Source of the DNA: Desulfobacteraceae bacterium | GTDB taxonomy: Bacteria; Desulfobacterota; Desulfobacteria; Desulfobacterales; RPRI01 | Assembly (NCBI GenBank): GCA_003818505.1 | Contig: RPRI01000038.1 | Span: 1-37,436 of the forward strand | Reading direction: 5' to 3' | Length of the DNA: 37,436 nucleotides | Shown: positions 16,852-24,320 of the stretch, one piece after another | Position numbering within the stretch: position 1 is the stretch's first letter | Layout: each line of letters starts with the position of its first letter | Translations under genes and position numbers: made by a program | The notes under the pieces: generated by a model | The model's input: only the letters and a program-made list of their open reading frames with translations | Databases searched by the model: none | What the model was told of the DNA's origin: nothing

Positions 16852-17310
16852 TTAGTTTGACAGGTCCGGACGGCCGCCTTGTGAATATGTCTTTTTTGCA
16901 CATCCGTTTTCATAGTCAGACAGAAATGTTTTCAGAGTATCTTCGACCTCTCCAAGGAGAAAGTGATCGACACCTTCTATCTTATCATAACTTGAGGTCG
17001 GGTAAGGGCCGCCCGCTACAACCGGAACGTGAAGGCGGTTGCAGGTTGAGACAACTTTAATAAATGATTCTTTCTGGATTATCATTGCCGATATAAATAC
17101 AGCATCCGCCCATAGAACATCCTCTTCCATAAGAAGCCCGATATTAATATCGACAAGCCTGATATTATATTCCGGAGGAATAAGAGCAGCTATGGTAATG
17201 AGTCCAAGAGGAGGCATAGAGCTTTTTTTATGCACGAACTTAAGGGCATGCTTGAAGCTCCAGTATGTGTTACCCGGTACTTCTGGATATACAAGTAAAA
17301 TGTTTTTCAT
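16852..17310 (-). CDS. B12-binding radical SAM protein, N-terminal cobalamin-binding part (ends at in-frame TAA)
   Basis: This is the N-terminal 152 residues of the same enzyme. MKNILLVYPEVPGNTYWSFK opens the B12-binding-like domain, followed by PPLGLITIAALIP, RLVDINIG, WADAVFISAMIIQKES, VVAGGPYPTS and VDHFLLGEVEDTL, all standard for this family. The frame stops at TAA 16852 right after GGRPDLSN, where the family continues with a short proline-containing linker into the radical SAM domain; the linker is present downstream in the same frame. The start is ATG 17310 with GAGG six nt upstream; ATG 17322 in frame lacks a site. One base change would restore a single 599-codon gene. Confidence 0.75.
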   Translation of the reverse strand: MKNILLVYPEVPGNTYWSFKHALKFVHKKSSMPPLGLITIAALIPPEYNIRLVDINIGLLMEEDVLWADAVFISAMIIQKESFIKVVSTCNRLHVPVVAGGPYPTSSYDKIEGVDHFLLGEVEDTLKTFLSDYENGCAKKTYSQGGRPDLSN

Positions 17311-17371
17311 TTTATACCTCATTAAGACTCATTATTTGGTGGAAAGAAAATTAACGCAGCGTCTTATATTT

Positions 17372-17526
17372 GATGGTTTCGTAAGAAGTTCAAATTCTTA
17401 TCACAAAGTGCACGAAGTGCACGAAGAAAGAAATAGAATTTATAATTTTTTTTTAAACTTCGTGTCCTTCGTGATCTTCGTGGTTTTAAAAATAATTACT
17501 CTTTTAAGATTTTTTACGAACTCATT
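17372..17526. mobile_element. MITE-like inverted-repeat element with CACGAAG heptamers
   Basis: The 17311-17675 gap holds a roughly 155-bp palindromic element. The left arm contains CACGAAGTGCACGAAG (17411-17426) and the right arm CTTCGTG repeated three times with 2-nt spacers (17458-17483), separated by an AT-rich centre. The outer ends are also inverted: TTCGTAA at 17378-17384 against TTACGAA at 17514-17520. A diverged copy lies at 20769-20895 and an end-like TTCGTAAAAAGTC at 27621. No coding capacity was seen. Similar CTTCGTG repeats are known from many environmental bacterial genomes; mobility is inferred from structure and copy number. Confidence 0.6.
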
Positions 17527-17675
17527 AATTTTATGTTGAGAATAATGAAAACAGGCGGGAAATAAAACAGTAATCTGAAATTTTACAAAAGTTTTACAAA
17601 GGCAAAGCAGGATTAAAAAGCAAAACATTCGGGCGTTGACATAAAATATAAGGTGTTGTAGTAATTTGTTATATT

Positions 17676-18620
17676 ATGGATCAGTCAAAATGGTTTTATC
17701 CGATTATTGTTTTTATTTTTTCCGTTCTGGCGTTGGCCGCCTCGCTTTTTTTGTTTATTTACTGGTATATGGAGGCCAGCACAGGCCTTGAGGCTGTTGT
17801 TGCCAGGTTTAACCTTGAGCCGTCGGTTGTCCTTGAATCACGATCATGGGTGGTTATTCTTGTATTATCTCTTCTTGTGGGCATAATACTGCTCGGGATA
17901 TTTACAATATTCGTATATAATCTCAAAACATACCAACTATACCGTCTTCAGCAGAACTTTATAAACAATTTCACCCATGAACTTAAAACCCCTGTAACCT
18001 CTTTGAAGCTTTTCCTTGAAACTCTTTCAAAACACGAACTGTCCCGTACGGAGCAGCTTAAATATATAGGATATATGATACAGGATGTTACCAGGCTTTC
18101 GGATAATATAGGGCGGATACTCGACCTTGCCCGGATTGAGAGTAAAAGCTACCAGGGAAAGCTGGTTGAGTCAGATCTTGTTGCTGTTATCGAAACTTTT
18201 TGTCAGACAAACAGTCATCTTTTCCCGGGATGCGAAATTAATGTCCATAATCCTTCAAAAAAATCATTTCATTATCCGGTTAACAGTTATCTCTTTGAAA
18301 TGCTTCTCATGAACCTTTTGACTAATGCGGTTAAGTATAATAATTCAGAAAAGCCCAGAATTGACATTACTTTTGATCTGTATAAACAAAGTCTCCACAT
18401 AAAGTTTGAAGATAACGGAATCGGAATTGAAAAGGCCCAGAGAAAGAAGATATTCAGAAAATTTTACCAGGTCGGCAAGTATAAGGATATGACCGCTAAG
18501 GGTAGCGGCCTTGGCCTTCATCTGGTTCAGAACATAGCACGTATCCATAAGGGAAGGGTTGTCGCAGAAAGCAAAGGAAACGGGAAAGGGTCGGTTTTTA
18601 CCCTTATTTTGCCATTGTGA
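17676..18620 (+). CDS. Sensor histidine kinase
   Basis: A 314-residue HisKA/HATPase kinase with two transmembrane helices (about 8-30 and 58-82) around a short, roughly 27-residue periplasmic loop. The phosphoacceptor H101 lies in FTHELKTPVTSL, the N-box at NLLTNAVKYNN, the G1 box at EDNGIGI and the G2 box at GSGLGLHLV. There is no HAMP or PAS domain, so the sensing region is minimal and may detect a membrane or envelope signal. The response regulator follows 29 nt downstream. Nothing in the sequence names the signal. Confidence 0.93.
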   Translation: MDQSKWFYPIIVFIFSVLALAASLFLFIYWYMEASTGLEAVVARFNLEPSVVLESRSWVVILVLSLLVGIILLGIFTIFVYNLKTYQLYRLQQNFINNFTHELKTPVTSLKLFLETLSKHELSRTEQLKYIGYMIQDVTRLSDNIGRILDLARIESKSYQGKLVESDLVAVIETFCQTNSHLFPGCEINVHNPSKKSFHYPVNSYLFEMLLMNLLTNAVKYNNSEKPRIDITFDLYKQSLHIKFEDNGIGIEKAQRKKIFRKFYQVGKYKDMTAKGSGLGLHLVQNIARIHKGRVVAESKGNGKGSVFTLILPL

Positions 18621-18649
18621 CTGATTGATCTTTCTGATAAAAAACCATT

Positions 18650-19375
18650 ATGAAAAATCCGGATAAAAAGCGAATCCTTGTCATAGAGGACGATATTCAT
18701 ATCGCTGAAGGGCTTAAGCTGAATCTTTCCCTTCAGGGATATGATGTCATGACTGCAAAGGACGGGATTTCGGGCCTTAACGAATGGAAAGAATGGAACC
18801 CGCATCTTATCGTGCTTGATATAATGCTTCCGGGAATTGACGGATTATCGATTCTTCAGAATATCCGGCTCGAGGATGAGCGTATCCCTGTCCTGATATT
18901 GTCAGCGAAATCGGATGCCCAGGACAGGATAATGGGTCTATCCTGCGGTGTAGACGATTATCTTGCAAAGCCATTCAATCTTGAAGAGTTTCTCTTAAGG
19001 GTCGAACGCCTTCTGGTCAGGGCCTCCTGGTCATTAAAAGGAGAAAGAGCTGAAACAGGAGAAATGTTTTCCGGATTATACAGGTTCGGAGAGAATATAA
19101 TCGATTTTCAAAAATCTACAGCCATATGCAGAGTTGGAAAAGTCACCCTCACCGAACAGGAACTGAAGCTGTTGAAGCTCTTTATTGCAAACAAGGGGAA
19201 ACCCCTTTCGCGAAAAAAACTTCTTGAAATAGGATGGGGATACACCGGCGCCGTTACTACAAGGACTGTGGACAATTTTATAGTCCGTTTCAGGAAATAT
19301 TTCGAAATAGATCCGAGGAAACCCATATATTTTAAAAGCATCAGGATAGTCGGGTATCTTTTTGACCACGAATGA
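18650..19375 (+). CDS. OmpR/PhoB-family response regulator
   Basis: A 241-residue regulator. The receiver domain has the acidic pair D14/D15 (VIEDDIH), phosphoacceptor D57 (VLDIMLPG) and K107 (YLAKPF). The C-terminal winged-helix domain (about 140-238) shows LTEQELKLLKLFIANKGKPLSR and TRTVDNFIVRFRKYFE, then a C-terminal hairpin ending IRIVGYLF. It is co-transcribed with the upstream kinase and presumably phosphorylated by it. Its targets are unknown; the alpha-barrel protein gene at 19652 is the next gene on the same strand. Confidence 0.95.
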   Translation: MKNPDKKRILVIEDDIHIAEGLKLNLSLQGYDVMTAKDGISGLNEWKEWNPHLIVLDIMLPGIDGLSILQNIRLEDERIPVLILSAKSDAQDRIMGLSCGVDDYLAKPFNLEEFLLRVERLLVRASWSLKGERAETGEMFSGLYRFGENIIDFQKSTAICRVGKVTLTEQELKLLKLFIANKGKPLSRKKLLEIGWGYTGAVTTRTVDNFIVRFRKYFEIDPRKPIYFKSIRIVGYLFDHE

Positions 19376-19588
19376 TGGACTCATTAAAAAAAATTCTTGC
19401 TTACAATCAGATTATTGGCTATTTGAAATTTTTTTTAATAATGAGAGAGCGTTGAACCAAAACAGCGAGTGATGACACTGCTGCTTAACGCGAGGTCAGC
19501 GAGCGAATACAAATAGACGCTGTTCCCTGCGGTCGAAGGTTTTCCGTAGCTAACTTCGGGAAATCTACAATTATTCATATTTGCCGGA

Positions 19589-19606
19589 TCAGACAATACT
19601 GTCTGA
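19589..19606 (+). promoter_or_regulatory. Inverted repeat TCAGACA-N4-TGTCTGA upstream of the alpha-barrel gene
   Basis: A perfect 7-bp inverted repeat with a 4-nt spacer lies 46 nt before the start at 19652. It could be a dimeric regulator site or a short hairpin; there is no T-tract. The rest of the 19376-19651 gap shows an AT-rich stretch and no gene. Confidence 0.3.
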
Positions 19607-19651
19607 CCCTAAACGGGATGTTTCGTAAGATCTCAAAAAGATAAGGGGAAA

Positions 19652-20767
19652 ATGGAATATAAGATTTCAAAAATAAAACAGGATCTTCCCGTTGATATTT
19701 CTGCGATTACAGACCTGATTATTAAAACACAGAGGCAAACCGGAGAGATTCCTTGGAGTCCCGGCCAGAAAACCGACCCGTGGGATCATGTCGAGTCTGC
19801 AATAGGGCTTACTACGGGCGGTTGTTTTAAGGAAGCACGGCTTGCATTCGAATGGCTTGCCGGCATGCAGCTTCCCGATGGGAGCTGGTATTCATCGTAT
19901 ATGAACGGTATTCCCGAAGATAAAACACGTGACGCGAATATGTCTTCATATATTGCGGTGGGAGTTTTTCATTATTACCTTGCCTCAGGCGATGCCGGTT
20001 TTCTGGAGAAAATGTGGAAAACCGTGAAACGGGCCGTCGAATTTACTGTCGGGCTGCAAGCGCCCGGGGGTGAAATATACTGGGCAATAAGCCCTGACGG
20101 CAATGTTGACAAAATGGCTTTATTGACCGGATCGAGCTCGATATATATGAGCTTAAAATGCGCCATAGCCATTTCCCAGCTACTTGGCCGCAAAAACACC
20201 GGCTGGGCCGATGCGTTGTTAAAGCTTGAAAATGCCATCAGAAATAAACCCTATCTCTTTAATATGACCAAATCACGCTTTTCCATGGACTGGTTCTATC
20301 CTGTGCTGACCGGCGCAATCACGGGCATTGAAGCGCAGAAGAGAATAAGCAGATCGTGGAAAAAATTTATTGTCAAAGGCCAGGGTATCAGATGTGTATC
20401 GGACGCGCCGTGGGTTACAATTGCCGAAACCAGCGAGCTCTCTCTTGCCCTTTCAGCAATTGGAAATTTCAATCTGTCACAAATTTTATTCGGATGGATT
20501 TGCGGCAAAAAATATGAAGACGGATCATACTGGTGCGGCTTTACCGTGCCTGATATGGCCATATGGCCTGTAGAAAAAATCACATGGACAAACGCCGGTG
20601 TTCTCATGGCGGCTGATGCCATTTATAATCTTACGCCGGCATGCAGGCTTTTTTCCCACGACTCGTGGGACCTGACCGGCATTTCATCTGCGGATTCGGA
20701 ATTAAAAGATAATAATATTTGCAGGCTCGTCGGTTCAGGACACAAACCGCATATTCTGCACATATGA
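19652..20767 (+). CDS. Alpha-barrel (terpenoid cyclase/prenyltransferase-like) protein
   Basis: A 371-residue soluble protein built of helical-hairpin repeats with aromatic/glycine turn motifs such as LPDGSWYSSYM, GEIYWAIS, EDGSYWCGFTVPD and ARLAFEWLAGMQ. This is the pattern of the alpha/alpha-barrel fold shared by squalene-cyclase-like, prenyltransferase-like and six-hairpin glycosidase proteins. No signal peptide is present and no DXDD or DXDDTA cyclase motif was seen, so a sugar-processing six-hairpin enzyme is at least as likely as a terpenoid cyclase. AAGGGGAAA lies just before the ATG. It is followed by a hexapeptide acyltransferase and a transporter, together suggestive of glycoconjugate or lipid modification. 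Confidence 0.6.
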   Translation: MEYKISKIKQDLPVDISAITDLIIKTQRQTGEIPWSPGQKTDPWDHVESAIGLTTGGCFKEARLAFEWLAGMQLPDGSWYSSYMNGIPEDKTRDANMSSYIAVGVFHYYLASGDAGFLEKMWKTVKRAVEFTVGLQAPGGEIYWAISPDGNVDKMALLTGSSSIYMSLKCAIAISQLLGRKNTGWADALLKLENAIRNKPYLFNMTKSRFSMDWFYPVLTGAITGIEAQKRISRSWKKFIVKGQGIRCVSDAPWVTIAETSELSLALSAIGNFNLSQILFGWICGKKYEDGSYWCGFTVPDMAIWPVEKITWTNAGVLMAADAIYNLTPACRLFSHDSWDLTGISSADSELKDNNICRLVGSGHKPHILHI

Positions 20768-20768
20768 T

Positions 20769-20895
20769 TGATGGTTTCTTATAGATCAGCATAATAGTGA
20801 TTATTCTATAAATAAACCAAGAAAATGAAAAGATTGTATATTTTTTTATTTCTTTGTGCTCTTCGTGTTGAAATTTGAATTCTTGCAAAGCCGTA
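20769..20895. repeat. Diverged copy of the CACGAAG inverted-repeat element
   Basis: It starts two bases after the preceding stop with TGATGGTTTC, as at the left end of 17372-17526. It ends with CTTTGTGCTCTTCGTG then AAATTTGAATTCTTGC, which matches the reverse complement of the first element's left arm at most positions. The left CACGAAG arm is not recognisable, so this copy is decayed. Confidence 0.45.
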
Positions 20896-20944
20896 ATAAT
20901 TGCTGAACGCTAAAAGTCTTTTCCCCTTTTGAGGTTGATTCCGC

Positions 20945-21664
20945 TTGATAAAAGACCACCGGCCATATTTTATTAAAAAGGCTTATCTTAAGTTCCAGAG
21001 ATTTTATACCGCCCGTTTTTTAAAACCTCATTTTGAATCTCTAGGAAAAGGGTTCCATTTTATGAAACCCTGGCATGTTGAGATTTTCGGATCTTCTATT
21101 CAACTCGGCGATTACGCAACAGTAATCGCAACTCCCGACAAGAAGATAAGGCTTTCCGTCTGGTCTGAAAAGAAGGATATGGGACATATCAGCATAGGCA
21201 GCTTCTGCCTTATATGCCCCGGAGTGAGAATCAGCTCCGCATACAGTGTGTCTATAGGAGATAACTGCATGATAGCTAGCGGAGCCTATATCACCGATTC
21301 GGACTGGCATGACATATACGACAGGGTTTCAACAGGTAAAAGCAAACCCGTAAAAATTGAGAATAATGTGTGGATAGGTGACAGCTCAATCGTATGCAAG
21401 GGAGTCGTTATCGGGGAGAACAGTATCATAGGGGCAGGTTCTGTTGTAGTAAATGATATTCCGCCGAATACGATTGCGGCGGGGAATCCGGCAAAGGTTG
21501 TCAGGCATCTTGACGCAGCCGGGAAAATAACAACAAGAGAGAGTTTCTTTTCAGATCCGGCCCTTCTTTCCATCTATTTTGACGCAATGGACAGGGATGC
21601 TCTCGGAAAAAATACTTTTTTCCACTGGTTTCGTTATCTGCTGTTCCCGCATAAAGGCGACTAG
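20945..21664 (+). CDS. Hexapeptide-repeat (LbH) acyltransferase
   Basis: A 239-residue left-handed beta-helix protein. Hexapeptide repeats run from about 85 to 185 (ISIGSFCLICPGVRI, VSIGDNCMIASGAYI, NVWIGDSSIVCKGVVIG, NSIIGAGSVVVNDIPPNTIA), ending with the GNPAKVVR signature of WbbJ/LacA-type O-acetyltransferases. The catalytic His is likely in DSDWHD at about residue 122. It probably transfers an acetyl or acyl group to a sugar of surface polysaccharide or a glycolipid. The start is TTG 20945, with GAGGTT about 9 nt upstream; no ATG fits the N-terminus. Confidence 0.88.
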   Translation: MIKDHRPYFIKKAYLKFQRFYTARFLKPHFESLGKGFHFMKPWHVEIFGSSIQLGDYATVIATPDKKIRLSVWSEKKDMGHISIGSFCLICPGVRISSAYSVSIGDNCMIASGAYITDSDWHDIYDRVSTGKSKPVKIENNVWIGDSSIVCKGVVIGENSIIGAGSVVVNDIPPNTIAAGNPAKVVRHLDAAGKITTRESFFSDPALLSIYFDAMDRDALGKNTFFHWFRYLLFPHKGD

Positions 21665-21674
21665 TCCCGCGGAT

Positions 21675-21732
21675 TTCCAACAAGTTCGTCTGAAACAGAT
21701 TGCAGCCAAGCTGCATAAACTTAGCTTTTTAT
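21675..21732 (+). repeat. 58-bp dispersed element with covarying hairpin, copy 1
   Basis: It begins TTCCAACAAGTTCGTC and contains the hairpin GCAGC-CAA-GCTGC followed by ATAAA and GCTTTTTATA. Copy 2 at 26763-26820 matches at roughly 80% by eye. Its stem reads GCCGC-AAA-GCGGC, so a middle base pair changed on both sides together. It overlaps the last bases of the convergent MFS gene. It may act as a bidirectional terminator-like element. Confidence 0.5.
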
Positions 21733-22880
21733 AAACACCTCATATTTTTATAAACCATAAAGATTATTCCGCCTGCAAGAGAAATGAGGCTGCTGAAGGC
21801 AAAAAGGGCCGGCGAACCTGCTTTCCCATAAAGCCATCCGCTTGCAAAAAAACCAACCATAAGCCCAAGTCCGTATGTAACAGAATTATTTAAAGACTGT
21901 CCGAGGGTCTTTGTTTCATCCGAGGTCATGGAATCAATATAAAGAATGCTCGATACATGAAAAGCGCCATACGTCACTGCATGAAGAGTTTGAGACAGGA
22001 GAATAAGCGCAGGTGATTTCACCGCGGAAAGAGTCAGCCACCTGGCGACAGCCGTAATGAAAGCAAAAATAATGACATTATCCGTTGAAAAACGCTTAAA
22101 AATCCTGTCCGAATTAATCATGACAAGTATTTCGGCAATTGAAGCTATAGCCCAGGCCGCTCCGATGAATGTCCGCCCGTATCCGATATTTTCGAGATGG
22201 ATCGAGAAAAAACCATAATATGCCCCATGGCTGACAAGCATCAAAAAAGCGCTTGAAAGAAAAAAAATAACCTGCCGTTTCTTTAAAAGCTCCCAGGCTT
22301 CACGCAAAAATGTCTTGTTGTCTTTTGGTTTGATTTCAGGAATTTTTATCGCAAACAGGGCGTGAATAGCGGAACCGGCAAGGATAAGCGGAAGAATTAT
22401 CCTGATAGGATATATGTCAAGAATCTTTCCCAGCAGGAAAACCATAACTATAAAGGCAACTGTTCCCCAAACCCTGATGCGGCCGTAACTTTCTTTCCTG
22501 TTTCCGAGAATATCTATCGTAAAGGCTTCAAGGAAGGATATGATAGGAGAATAGAATACCGTATAGCAGACCGTAACTATTAGCATCATCCAGAAGTCGG
22601 AAGTAAAAAGATAGAGAGACCATATCGTTGCGCTTAAAAAATGGCATGCCAGATATATCAGCTTTCTTGCGTGAAATCGGTCGGCAAGAGCGCCGAAAAG
22701 AAGAGGAGATAATACCATTACCACCGACCTTGCAGAAGAAAGAACTCCTATCTGAAAACCTGTAAAACCCAGCTTATAACAATAGAGGTTAAAATAGGGT
22801 AAAAATATCCCCATGACGCCGAAGTACAGAAAGTACTGGGAAGCAAGGATTGCTTTGCCGGAGACAGGTGCCTTATTCAT
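21729..22880 (-). CDS. MFS transporter (LacY/MFS_1-like)
   Basis: A 383-residue twelve-helix major facilitator. The N-terminus (ILASQYFLYFGVMGIFLPYFNLYCYKLGF, first half of the motif) and the loop GALADRFHARKLIYL (MFS motif A region, GxLaDrxgrr) are typical of the MFS_1-like/nucleoside-phenylpropionate branch. The central loop (EIKPKDNKTFLREAWELLKKRQ) separates the two halves. The substrate is unknown. It is convergent with the acyltransferase and stands as its own transcript. Confidence 0.88.
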   Translation of the reverse strand: MNKAPVSGKAILASQYFLYFGVMGIFLPYFNLYCYKLGFTGFQIGVLSSARSVVMVLSPLLFGALADRFHARKLIYLACHFLSATIWSLYLFTSDFWMMLIVTVCYTVFYSPIISFLEAFTIDILGNRKESYGRIRVWGTVAFIVMVFLLGKILDIYPIRIILPLILAGSAIHALFAIKIPEIKPKDNKTFLREAWELLKKRQVIFFLSSAFLMLVSHGAYYGFFSIHLENIGYGRTFIGAAWAIASIAEILVMINSDRIFKRFSTDNVIIFAFITAVARWLTLSAVKSPALILLSQTLHAVTYGAFHVSSILYIDSMTSDETKTLGQSLNNSVTYGLGLMVGFFASGWLYGKAGSPALFAFSSLISLAGGIIFMVYKNMRCL

Positions 22881-23011
22881 AAACTTTTAATATCTGATTC
22901 AGCGCCAAACAGCAATTGGAATGTAAATATCTTTATGCAGGATTATTTATTAATTCCCGTTAATAACCGCGGCGTGCTATTGGATTACGAGTGACGCCGG
23001 TGAGAAAAATG

Positions 23012-23038
23012 AGAGAGCCTGTCACACACAGGCTCTCT
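23012..23038 (-). terminator. Intrinsic terminator of the leftward Hsp20 gene
   Basis: AGAGAGCCTGT and ACAGGCTCTCT form a perfect 11-bp stem with a 5-nt loop (CACAC), 18 nt downstream of the Hsp20 stop. The leftward strand continues into CATTTTTCT, and the rightward strand into TTTT, so it may work in both directions. Confidence 0.85.
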
Positions 23039-23055
23039 TTTATGGTTATGCAGTC

Positions 23056-23505
23056 CTATTCTACATTGACTGTAATCTGTTTCGGTTTTTTCTCTTCAGG
23101 TTTCGGAATTTCAATTTTGAGGACGCCGTCTTTGAAATTAGCTCTAACCTTATCCGAACTGACTGCATCAGGCAGAGTAAATGCCCTTTGGAATGTCCCG
23201 AAGCTCCTTTCCTTCCTGTAGTAGTTATCTTCTTTTACTTCATTATCGATAACCCTCTCACCTTTCAAGGTGATAACGTTGTCCTTGATTTCAACGGAAA
23301 CATCCTTCTTTTCAACTCCGGGAAGTTCCGCTTTTATGACAATACTATCCGTATTGTCATAAATATCAACCGCGGGTTTCCATGCGCAAAGATTGATATC
23401 GTCTTCATTATCCCTCGAACGAACCAATGCGTCATCAAATATTCGGTTTATACGATCCTGAAGTGTTGCCACGCCCCTGAATGGGTCAAATCTTACCAGT
23501 GTCAT
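23056..23505 (-). CDS. Hsp20/alpha-crystallin small heat-shock protein
   Basis: A 149-residue chaperone. The short N-terminal arm (VRFDPFRGVATLQDRINRIFDD) is followed by the alpha-crystallin domain (about 47-140): WKPAVDIYDNTDSIVIKAEL, LPGVEKKDVSVEI, LKGER, YYRKERSFGTFQRAFTLP and ANFKDGVLKIEIPK. It forms oligomers that hold unfolding proteins for refolding. AAAGGAGGTG precedes the ATG. It is divergent from a second Hsp20 gene about 280 nt away. The gap holds no clear CIRCE element; a sigma-32-like site could not be fixed. Confidence 0.96.
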   Translation of the reverse strand: MTLVRFDPFRGVATLQDRINRIFDDALVRSRDNEDDINLCAWKPAVDIYDNTDSIVIKAELPGVEKKDVSVEIKDNVITLKGERVIDNEVKEDNYYRKERSFGTFQRAFTLPDAVSSDKVRANFKDGVLKIEIPKPEEKKPKQITVNVE

Positions 23506-23787
23506 AATAACACCTCCTTTTAATTATTTGGTCTATATATTCTTATTAACCCCAACTCTTTTTATAAAAAAGTTAATCACAGGTTATTTCTTGTCAAGGT
23601 CAAAATTAATTTTTATGTTTCGCCGCAAACTGAAATGAGATGCTTACAAAAATATTGCCTTGGTTATAATATAATGTTAGTCTTATCATTAATATAGGAT
23701 AGAAGTTTCGCTCAGCAAAAATCGGTGAATTTGCTTGCTTTCCCGGGTCCAAAAGAAATTAAAAGTTTTATAAATCAGGAGACTGAC

Positions 23788-24234
23788 ATGGACTATATCA
23801 AAATACGATTCGGCAATGATTTTGGAACGTCGGATTCCGGATATGAAAAATCCATCGAAGACATGTTCAGATCGATAAGCCCGATGTTTTCTCTTTCCGA
23901 ACGGGCGTGGAAACCCCAGATGGATATTTATGAAACTCCTCAGGAAGTTATTGTTCTTGCTGAGGTCGCCGGAATCGACAAGGAGAATCTTGAGGTTGAA
24001 ATAAGCAGCAGAGCGATAAGGATAAGGGGAAACCGCGAAGAAATTCCGCGTGTTGAAAGCGCAACGTACCGGCTTGCAGAGATACAGTACGGAACATTTG
24101 AACGTATTCTTTACCTCCCTGCTCCTATTGACACGGAGAAGGTTTCAGCCTCTTATCATAACGGCTTTCTGCAGATACGTCTTGCCAAGATATCATCAGA
24201 TAAGTCCCAGAAAATAACAATAACGGATGGGTGA
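23788..24234 (+). CDS. Second Hsp20-family protein
   Basis: A 148-residue, more divergent alpha-crystallin protein: WKPQMDIYETPQEVIVLAEV, AGIDKENLEVEISSRAIRIR, YGTFERILYLPAPIDTEKV and ASYHNGFLQIRLAK. The start is ATG 23788 with AGGAG seven nt upstream; the frame is open to TTG 23725 but that extension is not family-like. It lies 86 nt before lon on the same strand, which suggests co-expression of a holdase and a protease. Two unlike Hsp20 paralogues side by side suggest hetero-oligomers or different stress triggers. Confidence 0.93.
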   Translation: MDYIKIRFGNDFGTSDSGYEKSIEDMFRSISPMFSLSERAWKPQMDIYETPQEVIVLAEVAGIDKENLEVEISSRAIRIRGNREEIPRVESATYRLAEIQYGTFERILYLPAPIDTEKVSASYHNGFLQIRLAKISSDKSQKITITDG

Positions 24235-24320
24235 TTCCGGCCTTTTTTAAGAATTATTCTGAATCCTGGGTTATTCTTTTTACGAATTGAAGTTCTGTAT
24301 TCAGCAGTTTGGAGGCATCT

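Noticed and set aside
1309-16854. Reassigned TAA codon to explain the HEPN and radical SAM stops
   Set aside because: Many clearly complete genes in the window (murJ, rlpA, Hsp20, TAXI receptor) end naturally at TAA.
17401-17483. CACGAAG array as a CRISPR-like repeat
   Set aside because: The units are 7 nt with 2-nt spacers, arranged as inverted arms; there are no repeat-length units, no unique spacers and no cas genes.
17039-17539. 166-codon plus-strand frame crossing the radical SAM start and the inverted repeat
   Set aside because: It is antisense to conserved coding sequence and then runs through the repeat; the repeat alone gives its HKVHEVHEE-like segment.
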